From assembly GCA_021029095.1 (NCBI GenBank), contig JAJOHG010000001.1, forward strand, positions 1,054,001-1,118,000: a DNA stretch of 64,000 bases, in the 5' to 3' direction. Positions 47,252-60,200 of this stretch are shown piece after piece. Positions within the stretch are counted from its first letter, which is position 1. Each line of letters begins with the position of its first letter. The stretch is from Phellopilus nigrolimitatus. Lineage: Eukaryota; Basidiomycota; Agaricomycetes; Hymenochaetales; Hymenochaetaceae. The notes beneath the pieces are model-generated. The model saw only the letters and a program-made list of their open reading frames with translations. It was not told the origin of the DNA and did not search any database. A program made the position numbers and the translations under genes.

Positions 47252-49389
47252 CTATGGTTTTGACTCTTCATCCTTTGGCTTTCTAGACGGTGCGTTCTTC
47301 GACTTCATACGCAGTGTCTCTCCGTATCTGAAAGGAAAATGGTCAGATAATCATCATAAGCCTCGGAAACAAAACACACCTCTTAAGAACAAATGGAATT
47401 GGTACCAAGACCACAGCAACACATCCAACGAGGGTCGAAGCCCATCTGGGGTTCAACGCATCGTACATCTGCGTTGCGAAGAGAGGGAATGCGGCACCAG
47501 CCGAGCTACGCAGGACTGTATTTGACGCGAGAGCAGAGGCAGCGACGAAGAGGTACGCGTCGATCATGTAGTTGAACATAGCCAGCTATACAATATGCAT
47601 TAGATAAAGCGCAAAATAATAAACCACATCCTTGACGTACGAAGATGAACACGACGGACAAGCCCAGCGCAAGGCCGGACATCATCGGTGCCCAGAACGA
47701 GATGGAGGGATATGATGTCCAGCCAAACCAGAAGAAAGAGATGGCAAATACAGGCGCAGCGACGAGAGCAATGTCCATACGTTCCTCGGGAGGAACTGGA
47801 TTCGGCTTGTGTAGCGCCATCAAACGCTCGTAACGGGGATTGAATATAACCAAGTACTGATAATTATGTGTCACATTAAGCATTATGGTTCTAAAAACTT
47901 AGCACTTACAATCACGACTCCTGAGCAGCCGCCGAGGAAAACAGGCAAGAACATGAGCCCTGATGCGCCGGACGAGAAATGGTGACCCTGTTGAAAGACG
48001 ATAGGGTAGGATTCGAAAAGAAGATAAATGCATCCATAGACGAACTGCAATGTGATCGCTATCAGCACTGAAGGTTATGCAGACAATGAAACCAAACATA
48101 CGCTCATATAAATCGCTATGGCTATTAACATCGGCTCCTGGAAAAGGATCTTAAAGGGACGAGCGAGAACCTCTTCAATCCTCTTCGTGATCGTCTTCTT
48201 CTCAGCTCTTTCCAAGGGCGCGTAGTAGCTGTTGTCGCCTGTCTTCAAGCGCATAGCTTTCGCCTTTGAAACCATAATGATGGGCCTGTTTTTTTTTTTT
48301 TTAAAAAAAAAGAAGGAAGTTTTACAGCGGAATACAGGACGAAACCCACGGCAAGACTTACGGGTAAGTCTCAGGTAGCGTGAAGATGATAACGACGGTG
48401 CAGGCGCCGGCGAAAAGAGTGAGAACCCAGAAAAGCCATCGCCAGGAGGTACCCGAGGTGCTGATATAACCACCGACGATGGGGCCAAGAGTAGGACCAG
48501 CGAAAGGAGCGAGTGTGAACATAGCCAATGCCTTTCCTCGGGTACCTGCGTCCCAACTGTAGAAAGGAAATGAGATGGCTCGGACGTTGGTGCATAAAGA
48601 TAGACCGCATACATGTCCGAAATCAACGCGCTGATAAAGTACGTGAGTATTGTTTCTTCTGACTCGAGTGAAAGTGGAAACTTACCCGCTGTTTGTCAAA
48701 GGGCAAGCAGCAAAGATTCCGCCCAACAAGCGGAATATAATAATGGATGCCGTATTCTTAGAAAGCGCACAGCCTACTTGAAAGCCGGTATAGACGAAGA
48801 ACGAAACAATAAAAATCGGCCTTCGACCATACTGAGCTTTGGTGTTAAAATAATTCGGGGAATAGGTAGGACTTATGACTTACTTGCTCAGATAACGGAC
48901 CCCAAAGCAAAGGCCCGACGCAATAGCCGGCGACAAAGAGTGAGATGGTTAGAACGGCGACCTCACGAGAGAGACTGAATTCTTTTATGAGGTCTGATGC
49001 GATGCCCGAAGGGGCCGATGAGGCAAAGGTGCTGGACGATCATCAGTCTTCTGGACGCCGATCAGGAAGAAGCTGAGAACGCACGCATTAAGTACCAGCA
49101 TGCCTCCGAGCATTGTCAAGTACCATCGGAATGCTCTACTCCAATTCTACAGGGAGAAGGGGTAAGTTCAGATCCGAGCATGTCAATATGAAATGTAGTA
49201 TTTGGAGACAAAAATCCGCGGACATGCCTGAGGATTGAGAGGGTCGTTTGGCTCAAACTCGACCAAATATCGAGCTTTTTCTTGAACTTCGGGTCCAGGG
49301 AAGCGCTCACGCTCCATCTGCTCGTTGAGGCTAGCGGAATCGTCGTCATCGACGATGGTCGGGGTTGCGCTGGGATTAACGGAAGCCAT
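47252..49389 (-). CDS. MFS transporter, DHA1 (drug/polyamine:H+ antiporter) type
   Basis: Exons (minus order): 49228-49389, 49085-49146, 48884-49031, 48686-48831, 48613-48630, 48362-48556, 48102-48285, 47910-48044, 47641-47856, 47380-47585, 47252-47327, giving 515 aa. The acidic N-terminus is cytosolic (VDDDDSASLNEQMERE), followed by EFEPNDPLNPQNWSRAFRWY, the usual DHA1 entry motif. TM segments include LFVAGYCVGPLLWGPLSEQ, then loop motif YGRRPIF, RLLGGIFAACPLTNSG, SDIWDAGTRGKALAMFTLAP (DHA1 motif C area), GPTLGPIVGGYI, FVYGCIYLLFESYPIVF, FFWFGWTSYP, AAVVL-type helices and YMIDAYLFVAASALASNTVLR. About 12 TMs are present. Intron 1 is GC-AG and exon 5 is 18 nt. The substrate is not predictable; polyamines or toxic compounds are typical. 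Confidence 0.93.
49147..49227 (-). other. GC-AG intron in the MFS gene
   Basis: Donor CAG|GCATGT, acceptor TGTAG|AAT. Removal joins LNPQ to NWSRAF in phase 0, matching the conserved NPQNW motif. The neighbouring GT (GCAT|GTCC) would create an immediate stop. Confidence 0.85.
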
Positions 49390-49812
49390 AAGGTATAGGG
49401 AGGGGGGACGAGCAGATGAAGGGGGGATAGAAAAGATGAGTAAGAGGAGGGCTTGTGAAAGCCAGGGTCAAATATTGCGAGCATGACTGCAAAGCTTTGA
49501 CAGGAAGACTCTCGGGACAACTAAGGCCGAGCCGGTTTCACTTGACGGGGGAGGGTATGTCAGCCGGGTTCGAGACCGAATTGCGCTTGCCGGAGTTGCC
49601 ACCGGAATTCAAATTTTAGTCCCTCTCCGTGACGTAGTAGCGGATCACGCTAGACCTTATGTAAGTTTCCTTATGTAGGTACAGGTAGTGGACTGCGTTC
49701 ACGTGAGTGATCCGCGATCTGCGCTGCGTTCCTCCTTTGAAGTTGAACACCGCAGCCATCGTCGTCGTCGTCGTCGTCGCTGCTTCTGCAGTCGCCGCCG
49801 CCAAACAGCACA
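49390..49812. promoter_or_regulatory. Divergent promoter region with GTC microsatellite
   Basis: This 423-bp gap separates the divergent MFS and WD40 genes. A run of about seven GTC/CGT triplets lies at 49760-49781 in the leader of the WD40 gene. Confidence 0.4.
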
Positions 49813-51798
49813 ATGGACTATACCGAGTTATATCAACAATCAAACGGACTCGTCGCCTTCAGCAGTGGCGCACAATGGGTCGCTAACGCCGTGCACGACC
49901 GTCTCGTCGTTCGCCGTGCTGACACATTCCAGATCACCCGAGCCTGGCACATCGATCCTTCCCCCTCGTCGTCTAGCGCTTCTCTCTCCACTAGCTCCAA
50001 TAAACCTGCCCCTAGTCAGATTCCATCTTCCTCCACAGACACATTTGTCACCCATATCGGCTGGTCCGCGGACTCTGAGCATCTTTTTGCGGCATGCGCC
50101 CGCCGCGGCATCGTTAATGTATACAAAATGCGCGACGAGGATTGGTCCGCGCGCATAGAGGCTGGCGTTGAAGGTCTTGCCAAAGTCGAGTGGGCTCCCG
50201 ATGGCCGCAACCTCCTATGTTTCTCAGAATGGGCTGTATGTCGTCATGTTCGTTTCTCACTATTGAATAAAATCTTAAAACGCTCATAGCTCCGCGTAAC
50301 TGTTTGGTCGCTCGTTACCGGCGCAGCGACACACATACAGTTCCCCAAGCACACAGATAGAGGTCGGTTTGCTCAGAAATAAAGCAAAGAGTCCCATTGA
50401 TCTTTCACATTGAGTAGGCTATGCGTTTCGCCGGGACGGTCGTTACTTCGTACTCGCGGAGCGGCACAGGTCTAAGGATACGCTTGGTGTGTATGACACG
50501 GAGGACTCGTATAAGCAGGCTCGAGTGCGTCTTTTTCCTCCATGTGGGAATGCCGCGGTTGATTGCATCTAGTTAGCATTACACAGTTCCGACCTCGTCA
50601 CTTGCATCTTTAGCCATATCGCCGACCGGAAGACACATTGCAGTATGGGAGGGTCCTCTTGAGGTAAGTTCTACCAATGGCGTATCATGAGAAGGAGATA
50701 CGAAGGTGTGATTCATCGCAGTTTAAATTATGCATCCTCACATTACCTGGGACCTTATTATCAACATACACACCCGATATAGATCCCGGTCTAGGAATTC
50801 GCTGTGTCGCATGGCATCCTTCAGGTTCTTTTATAGCCATCGGAGGTTATGATGACAAGGTGAGTCGAAGCGCGTGCATTTCACTATATTTCATCGTATC
50901 ATTGGTGAATCACAGATACATATTTTGGATGGTCTTAGTTGGTCTTGCGTTGCAACTCTTGAACTGACGAGTCGAATTCCGGTTGGAGTGGTATGCTGAA
51001 AATTCGCCTTCATTTTCGATCAAAGAGATTAACTTTGTCAAGACAGTGTGGCGTGAGCCTTCAAATTGGATAGAAGCCACCCTTGGTCGAGGTTATCTTT
51101 CTTGTGCGCTACGCTTTCATTGCCAATGTGCTTTTCGTTCGTGCTAATTTGACCTTTTAAGACGAACGTCCGCAGGGCACTCAATCGGTGCCTGCCAATA
51201 GGGCCGAGGCTGCTAAGGCGCATCCCAAAAGTGGCTTAATCCAGCTCGATTGGAACACGACCGGAAGTCTCTTGCTTGCTCGATATGGCCCGTGATGTTC
51301 ATTTGTGATTTTAGTATTAGGCTGACTTACTATTTTACGTCCGTTTTATAGAATCCACACCGACGGCTCTTTTCATCTACTCCTTCCCCGCACCTTCGGA
51401 GCGATTCAAACCAAAACTTCGGACCGTACTCCTACATTCCAAGCCTATCGCGCACGCACGCTGGAACCCCGTCCGCTCTGGCGCGTTGGTATTGTGTTGC
51501 GGTGGAGGGGGCCTGTACATGTGGAGCAATGAATGGTCGTCTGATTTTGGCGAGGACGACGAAGAAGACGAAGAGATGGCCGAATGTATTGGAATTCCTG
51601 CAAGTAAGCTCAAGTCTTCTGGGCTCACCCATTACAAGGTAGAACACCGGATGGCTTATTGTTTCGTGTCTTCCAGAGAACTTCCAACTGCGCGATATTC
51701 GATGGGCACCGGACGGAAAGGGTATGCTCCTTATCGACAAGGATGTGTTCTGCTGCGCTTTTGAAGTCGAGCACAATGAAGACGCGGGGTCTGAATAG
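49813..51798 (+). CDS. WD40 protein, WRAP73/WDR8-like
   Basis: Exons: 49813-50235, 50290-50362, 50418-50543, 50587-50663, 50722-50859, 50916-50990, 51043-51091, 51162-51287, 51352-51603, 51677-51798, giving 486 aa. The N-terminus MDYTELYQQSNGLVAFSSGA and the blocks HIGWSADSEHLFAAC, LAKVEWAPDGRNLLCFSEW, LRVTVWSLVTGAATHIQFPK match the WRAP73 order. Later: LASLAISPTGRHIAVWEGPL, CVAWHPSGSFIAIGGYDDKI, GLIQLDWNTTGSLLLARY, AHARWNPVRSGALVLCCGGG, LRDIRWAPDGKGMLLIDKD. WRAP73 homologues sit at centrosomes or spindle pole bodies (Wdr8-Pkd1 in fission yeast) and act in spindle anchoring. An acidic insert (EDDEEDEEM) is near the C-terminus. The exon 8 donor is weak: only a GC at 51288 keeps frame. Confidence 0.87.
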
Positions 51799-52096
51799 GC
51801 ATTTTGATTATCGAACTGATGCAACGGAATATTTTTTAAATGCTTACTATTCCTTGTATGATTCATACCTTATCGCACGGTGCCGCGGCTCCTTGACACG
51901 CATGGAAATTCTGACTGACGGTCCTCAATTAATCACGGGATTCGCCTAGCTACGTCGGCTACGTCGGCGCCCATGCATACTAACATAGCCTCTGGGTGCT
52001 AATCTGTAGACTATCGGCAGGATCCTCGGAAGCATGTGATTGTCAATCGTGATAACATACACGGGCCGTTCCCTTACAAAAAATGCTTGACCACAT

Positions 52097-53398
52097 TTAA
52101 AGTTCAAGGGTGTCCAGCCACTTCTGCAGCTCAGCGTTGACTTTGTCCGGTTCCGCAAAGAGAACCCAGTGGTCCGTATCGAAATCGACGACCGTTGCCT
52201 TCGGACAGAGCTTCCCTACGAGCATTTTGTAGAAGCCAGGGTGACAGGCTGCATCCCGCAGTGTCGCACCAAAGAAGACCGGCTTCTGCACTATGTAGTG
52301 ATCTAAGGGGACGTCTGCCGGCAACGAAAGCGAGCTTATCATTAGAACTATTATGCTCACGCACTTTCAGACACCTCACCTTTGTCGTCTATCACATCTT
52401 GCCCCTGCAACACAACAGTCAACAGTGGGAAATGGCACCAGATCATATATGGCAATGCCGCCTTCATACCTGCACTCTTGCCGCATAATATTGCAACGGT
52501 GCCGCAAATCCCCCGTTGCTCATGATGTTGTCTTTAAATTTCTGCGCCTAAATATTCCAGATATATGATTAATTTGACGTGTTTTTTTTTTCCGCATTGA
52601 CGACAGACGCACTTCGATCGCAATGTACGGCGCCAACTCAGTCTTGCGATCTTCCAGCAGCCAAGATTTGAAAGCGCCTTCGGGGCAGAAGTGCTTTGCC
52701 CAGGCCTGTGGTGCATCTGCAGCGAACAGAAGGGAATAAAACGAGTCGAGCTGTCATTACAGTCAGCATGGATCACAGCGATTTAGGCCGGAAAGCACGA
52801 ACGTGGCTTTCAATGATTTTGTCGGCCCCCTTCTCGGCGAAGAATGTCCAATATCCGAAGTTCGCGTATCCCAGAGCTTCTGTTGATTGCTTATTTGCGG
52901 ACTGGATATCAAAATTGGGGGTAGGAGGGTGGTATCCGACTGCGAGGAAGGCGAAGGCAAGGACGCGATCGGGGAAGTAAACCGCGATTTTAGACACAAC
53001 ACCGGCTCCCCTGTAAAATTATTCAGGTGAGCAACCGGAAACCTTGAAATTGCAAGAATAATGTGAAATAGCTACCAATCATGTCCAATCGCAACTGCTC
53101 TTTCTATCTTCTCTGCATTTAGGATATCGACCATGTCTCCGGCCAGAGCCTTCATACGATAAAGCTCTGGGTTGAGCGGTTTGTCGGTTCCCCCAAAACC
53201 GAGCAAATCAACTACAACTACCCCATAGCCGAGCTCCTCGAAATAATGGACTTGCTTATGCCAGTCATACGAAGTAGATGGGAACCCATGGACGAAGAGC
53301 AGAGACGGTTTGTTGCTTTGAGGCTTTCTAACATAGACATGGTAGTTCAGATCACGAGAGGTTTTGATGTTCTTGTAAAGGCTGGAGTCCATAGTCAT
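52097..53398 (-). CDS. Alpha/beta hydrolase, epoxide-hydrolase-like (copy A)
   Basis: Exons (minus order): 53076-53398, 52803-53010, 52613-52750, 52470-52547, 52380-52404, 52097-52314, giving 329 aa. Motifs: HGFPSTSYDW oxyanion region, GHDWGAG with the Asp nucleophile (about residue 107, joined over an intron), lid segment FGYWTFFAEKGADKIIESH, and DTDHWV with the catalytic His near the end. Fold and motifs match soluble epoxide hydrolases. The segment where the sister copy has WYKAFMLN here reads YYAARVQGQDVIDDK. Intron positions 1-3 and the last agree with the neighbour gene, which shows tandem duplication; this copy has one additional intron. A TATAAA on the minus strand at 53435-53440 lies only about 40 bp upstream of the start. 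Confidence 0.9.
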
Positions 53399-53792
53399 CG
53401 TCAGAATAATAAGTGTTATGAGCCAGTGAGCATCTTTATATCCGGCTTGAGCGACACGTGTAATGCTAGCGCACCGGCTCTCGGACTTCGCAGAATGCGA
53501 TCAGATTTAACCCCGCTGCTCATCGAGGCATTCGAGCCCTTCTTCATTCAAGAAGAGGCTATAGTTCAGCACGAGATACTAGTTTCTAGAAGCCAGCCAC
53601 AGGAAGGTCGTGACCATTTACATCAGCTTATGTAAGGATACATAGACATTATTGACAATGACACTTGTCCATTACTCCTTTCTTTCGAATATTTCAAAGC
53701 CGCCCCGCACGCATTGAAAGAGCCCCAGGACATAAATTTATGCAGGGCATATTATGAGCGGTGGCTCGTTCTTTGATACTCGAATATCGAGC

Positions 53793-55027
53793 TCAAGTAT
53801 TCAAAGACTGTATCCACTTCAACAGCTCCTCGTTCACCCTCTCTGGCGCCTGATGCAGCACCCAATGGCCTGTGTCGAAGTCCGCCACGGTCGCATTCGG
53901 GCAGAGCTGCGCAACGATGGCCTTGTTGTCATCCGCGACACAGGCGGAATCCTGTAGAGCTGCTCCGAAGAAAACAGGCTTAGTGATAATGCCCTTTTCC
54001 CGCGGGATCTCTATTGCACGCCGCACAATATTAGAAGGTCATAAAGATGATGAAAACGCAGATGCAACGAGTTACGAACAGATGGACTCACCTGCATCGT
54101 CTTTCGGTGTATGATTCAACATGAAGGCCTTATACCAACAAAGAGGCCCTGTTAAGCCACCGCGCTCAAACGAATGCAATATAACTTTTCTTTCCTGGAT
54201 ATGATACAAGCTTGAGTGTTCAATATCTCATTTAAAAATTTATGAATTACTTCTTCGGTCACGTAAGGAGCAGCCGACGATGAAGTTCGGTCGCCCAGGA
54301 GCCATTCTTCAAGAGCACCTTCGGGGCAGAAGTGCTTTTGGGCAAGACCCTTCTCGTCGTTATAGATCAAGGAAAGAAAGGAAGCCATCTGCAAATCCAA
54401 ACTGCTCTGTTAACGAGTGCCTCTACAATTAATAATCTTCTACCCACATGGTCTTCGACGATCTTGGCTGCATCCTCTCTCGCAAAGAACTTCCAATAAC
54501 CAAACTTTGTATACCCGTTCTTTTTAATGCTAGCAGCATTGATAACTTCCAAATCGAAACCGGCGTAGGGAGGGAAGTAACCGAGCGCGAAGAACGCGAA
54601 AGCGGCAAAGCGCTCAGGGTAGTAGTTTGCTAGACGGGAGTTGAGTCCGGAACCCCTGAGGGACAAGTCAGCAAATAAGTCGAAATAGTATCCTAAGTAG
54701 ATGCCTTTACCAGTCATGCGCGATTGAAACAACTTTCTCCAGTTTCTCCGCTTCTAATATATCTACCATGTCTTCCACCATCAATTTCATGCGATAATTT
54801 TCTGGGTCCGTCGGCTTCTCGGTTTTTCCGTATCCAAGGAGGTCAGGCACTAGTATTCCATAGCCCGCTGGTTTAAAGAACTCGACGACGTGGTGCCAGT
54901 CGTACGATGTGGAAGGGAATCCGTGAAGCAGGAGGAGTGTAGGTTTGTTGTCCTGCGGCGCAGAGTAGAAATAATGGTAATTAAACCCGCGACGGGTCTG
55001 GAGGTCCTTGTATGCGCTGGGATCCAT
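53793..55027 (-). CDS. Alpha/beta hydrolase, epoxide-hydrolase-like (copy B)
   Basis: Exons (minus order): 54711-55027, 54448-54655, 54251-54388, 54092-54194, 53793-54010, giving 327 aa. Motifs: LLLLHGFPSTSYDWHHVV, VPDLLGYGKTEKP, AHDWGSG with the Asp nucleophile (about residue 105), lid FGYWKFFAREDAAKIVEDH, GGLTGPLCWYKAFM with a candidate lid Tyr, and DTGHWV with the catalytic His. It shares its architecture with the adjacent copy A, 394 bp downstream in the same direction. It probably hydrolyses an epoxide; the substrate is unknown. A secondary-metabolite or detoxification role is possible. Confidence 0.92.
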
Positions 55028-55100
55028 GGCTGGCTGACGATCGGATGGTCACAGTACTTGGTGGTTGCTAGCTGAGAGAATATGGCCATGGCCGGGCACA

Positions 55101-55109
55101 TTTTATATG
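55101..55109 (-). promoter_or_regulatory. TATA box of epoxide-hydrolase copy B
   Basis: The minus strand reads CCATATAAAA here, about 75 bp upstream of the ATG at 55027, a normal distance for a fungal TATA box. Confidence 0.5.
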
Positions 55110-55775
55110 GGCGCCCCATCGTGAGAGACAGAGCCCTCTAGTTGTGATCGGCGCGTATCTATGTAGATTAGATAGAGCCTAAATTTCGCGTCCAACCTGA
55201 CCGCAAAACTCTGAGCATAGTGCATTTCGAAGGAACTTGCGGTTGAAACAGTCGCATCCAGAGTAAAAGCGATGAACTCTACTACTTTCCCCGCACCGAA
55301 AACGTTGAGCTTGTCAAGGTTGCGTCTGACTACATGTAAGGCTGTAACCGGGTAATGGGCGTGGAGGTTCTTCCGTATTAGATGGCGAACACAGAGCCAT
55401 AGCAATTCGTCCTGAATAAATTGACTCGGTGGTTACTAACAAGCTGAGGTTTGAGCGCCTCTGCGACAAAAGGGGGTGACACATCGCCGTCCTGCGTGAG
55501 TATAACCACGTGACCTATTTTCTTAGGGAACACGTCTTGAACTTCAGTTCGCGTCGTCGGTCTTGCCGTCGCTTGGAGAGAAGTGGAACGATAGCGGGTT
55601 GATGCCCAACCTCGCACAGCTCATTTTTCTTCTTACCTTCGTCACCACTTTCGCCACCCTCTACGTCCTTTCCTCCTGCATTTCCCTTCAGCTCAAAGCG
55701 CGCGGTTGGGATATCAACGACCTTATCCTCATAGGCCTCGAGAAGAAAGACTTCACAAGAGAACAACCTCCAAAG
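55110..55775. other. Divergent intergenic region
   Basis: The rest of the 748-bp gap between divergent genes. An open frame enters the reductase gene from 55563 in phase with its start; it could be an N-terminal extension, but the shorter start is preferred. No other feature is recognised. Confidence 0.4.
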
Positions 55776-56943
<1,168 letters not shown>

Positions 56944-57226
56944 GAGGCCGATAGATGGAAGCAATTGGACTCGATAATACTCATGGCTGGTGTTGACGAC
57001 AGACCACAAATGCTTCTAAAATTTAGGCTTATTTTTTGATCTCAAGTACTTGAATACATGGAAGTTAGATATTTTACACGATTGTGACCCTGGAAATTCC
57101 CATTCAACAGATTTACATGCACCATAGAAAGCCGTTTCTCCAGTGAGGATTCCCAGCAACAAAGAGAAAAGAAAGAAAAAACTAGACGCGATTTTTACCC
57201 CAAGAATTCAATTCTGATAGATCTGG

Positions 57227-60200
57227 TTACCTTTTACCCTTGGACTTTTTCGACTTTTTCGACTTTTTCGACTCTGTTGGCTCTGGCAGGAAGCTGGGCT
57301 GTCCGCTCGCGAGCATTGCAGGGTCCACATACTCGCTCGCGTCGTATTTCTTGTACGAACGGTTGCTCCCCATACTTGCTCGAGACGCCGACCTTCGCAA
57401 TGAGGGGTCCCGGTCCGTGAACTCGCCCAGCGGGCGGACTGCCGCAGCAGCATCGACAGGGTCGGGTGGGATAAACAACGACGCACGGCTAGCGGCGGCG
57501 CTGAGCCGCGAGTGCACAGACCGTGCGGGCGACGCGGGCGGGGGCGTCGTCAGCGTGAAGTTTGACTCGGTTGGAGACAGCGGTCTGTCCTCCTCGTCTG
57601 GATACGACTCGAGGCGACGCGAATACGGACTCGAGAGCCCCACTGGAGGCATCCCGGGCAGCTGCGGGTTGGAGTGTGCGCCGGGAGTTGGCATCCCCGC
57701 CGGCGCAGCGTAGGGATACATACGGGGCGAGCGCATGGACTCGTCGCGCGTGCTCGCCGAGCGCGCAACACCAGGCCCGGGCGTCGTTCGTCGCGAGGAG
57801 TTGTATGAGTTTGAGCGGCCCGTGTACGCGATAGAAGGAGTGACCGAAGGCGGGATGGGGACGGAAGCGGGGTCTCCGCCGAAGCTCGCTCTCGAGGCCC
57901 GGCGCAGGCCAGGGGAGACAGGACGAGAACTGATATCCGGTGGTCGCACTAGGCGAGGGGAATAAGCGTCTGAGCGGTTGTCATCCCAGGCGGGGCGACT
58001 ATCCCAGCCCGAGTCTGCCTCCCTGCCGAACGAAACTTTGCGGGAACGAGGTGTAGTATTATAATGAGATTCCGAGTACCCGCCCGCTGACCTCGCCATC
58101 ACCGGCAAAGCGCCCGTCATGCTCATACTCGGGCTAGGCAGGGGATTGACAGGGATTGTTGTCGATACGGGCACAAACCCAGGAGGAGCGCCTTCTGCTC
58201 CCGCTGGAGAAAGGGGGATAAATCCGGGAGGAGCGCCTTCTGGCACTACTGGGGAAATGGGAACAAACCCAAGAGGAGCCCCATCGGGTACTACTGGAGA
58301 AGTAGGAACAAAGCCAGGTGGTGCGCCTTCTCGTACTATTGGAGAAGCGGGGAAGAAACCAGGAGGTGGCCCTTCTGACACGGTAGGCATAACGGGAACA
58401 AATCCTAGCGGGGCACCCTCGGGCGCTGCTGGAGAAATGGGAACAAAGCCGGGAGGTGGCACACCAGACTCACGCGCTTGCGGTGTCGTTGGAACAAATC
58501 CGCGAGGCATCCCGGGATCGGAAGAAGGCCCAGGAAGGTCTGACTGGCCATAAGGAGACATTCTAGGGCTCATTGTGCTGTCTTGCGGAACAATTGTTTT
58601 CCTTGATTGAAGTGATTCAGAGCGCGACTAATACAAGATAAAAAAACAATCTGATTCAGTATACTGCGCATTACGAAAGTGAAAGAAAAAAAGAATTGCG
58701 AAAGGTGAAAGGTTGGTATCGCAAATACAACAGGGGATAAAAATAAAAGAGTAAAATAAACAAAATAAAGAAAGATATCATACAGGCGGCTCGATATTGA
58801 TTTCCGGAAGGTTGCCAACGACCGAGTTTGAAGCTGTGTTGGGTCTACTCCTGTATTCTGATCCGGCTACACTCCCTCTACCTCGCGAAGAACGTGCATC
58901 AAACCCAGCGTCCGATGCGCCAGAATTAATACGTGGTCGGGAATATGCTTGCGGAGCGAGAGGTGCTGGAGTAGTTACATGCGACGGTCTTCGTGGGCCG
59001 GAGAATCCCGACCGGTACGACTGAGGGGAAAAGGTTGCAGTCTATCATGGAAAAAAAAAATCTCAGCAATGACACAATACAACTTTCATCCAATTAACTT
59101 ACAATGTCTCCAGGCAGCACAGGACCGTTAGAATCTGCATTTCGACGATCTGACCGTCGATAAATGGATTCGTCAACCATGCCCGGACTAGCTGTCTGAT
59201 AAACACCGTTCATCCCCAGAGCGTCAGTTTCTCCGTGTCTACTCATGCTTGTCCGCGAAAGGGATCGACCAGGTGGCGCAAACCCACTTCCATCGCCTTG
59301 GTGCATACTCCCACTTGGACTAGAATGGCGTCCATCGTACTCAGGAATCGCACTCAATCGAGTCTGCATTGCAGATGATCTTACGGGACCAGGCGGAGAT
59401 ATAATGGAAAGGTTTGAAGTGTTAGTCGATGCGACAGACTCAGCCACACTTCTTTGATAGCGATGTCGCGACGAACGTTGCGGATTCTCATATACAAAAT
59501 CCCGTGGGACTGGCTCCTTAGGAGGCGGAGCAGGGCCTGGGTTACCACGGGATAGAGATGGGTTCGTGAGCAGCGGGGAGTTGCCCTGAGATGGAGTCGG
59601 AGGCGCTCGCGCAAGTTCGTGAGGAGGGGGGAGTAAAATGGAACCGTTCTCTATTGGCGGGATGTATCCTTCTGGAGGGATTTCGACAGGCGCATGCATT
59701 GGAGATTGTTGGCGGTTCATCATTGAAATCGGCGGGACTTCAGACGGATTCGGGTGAAAATTTGGCTGAGGCATAGGCACGGGACTAGGTGCTCGGGCAC
59801 GGCTGAATTGAGCAGTAGCGGAAGAGGGCAGGGGGCTAGAGAGATTGTACAGAGTGGCATCCTCAACAATGGTTCCTGCATCTGGTGCACCATGGTTTAT
59901 CTCAACGTTGCGGTCCGCATTACGTGGCCCGACGCGACCAATACTGCGTTTTATGGTGCCAAAAAGTCCAGTTGAATGTGATCGACGAGAACGCGGTGCA
60001 TTGGCCATACTATTAGATTGATCCAAAATGCTCGGTCCCGCTTGACGGGAATCGTGCATGGATCGCCGTCTCCGAGGCTCATGCATCTGCCTCTCAGAAT
60101 CATGCATCTGCCTTTCAGACTCGTCCACCTGCCTTTGAGGTTCGCGCATTTGCCTTTGAGGTTCTCGCATCTGCCTTTGAGGTTCTCGCATCTGCCTTTG

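Noticed and set aside
55563..55775. N-terminal extension of the cytochrome b5 reductase from 55563 or 55602
   Set aside because: It is in phase, but it would put another hydrophobic segment before the normal membrane anchor; the start at 55776 gives the usual family length.
57240..58553. Long plus-strand open frames opposite the repeat protein
   Set aside because: They mirror the biased codon use of the minus-strand gene, lack introns and start context, and the minus strand has spliced continuity over 4 kb.
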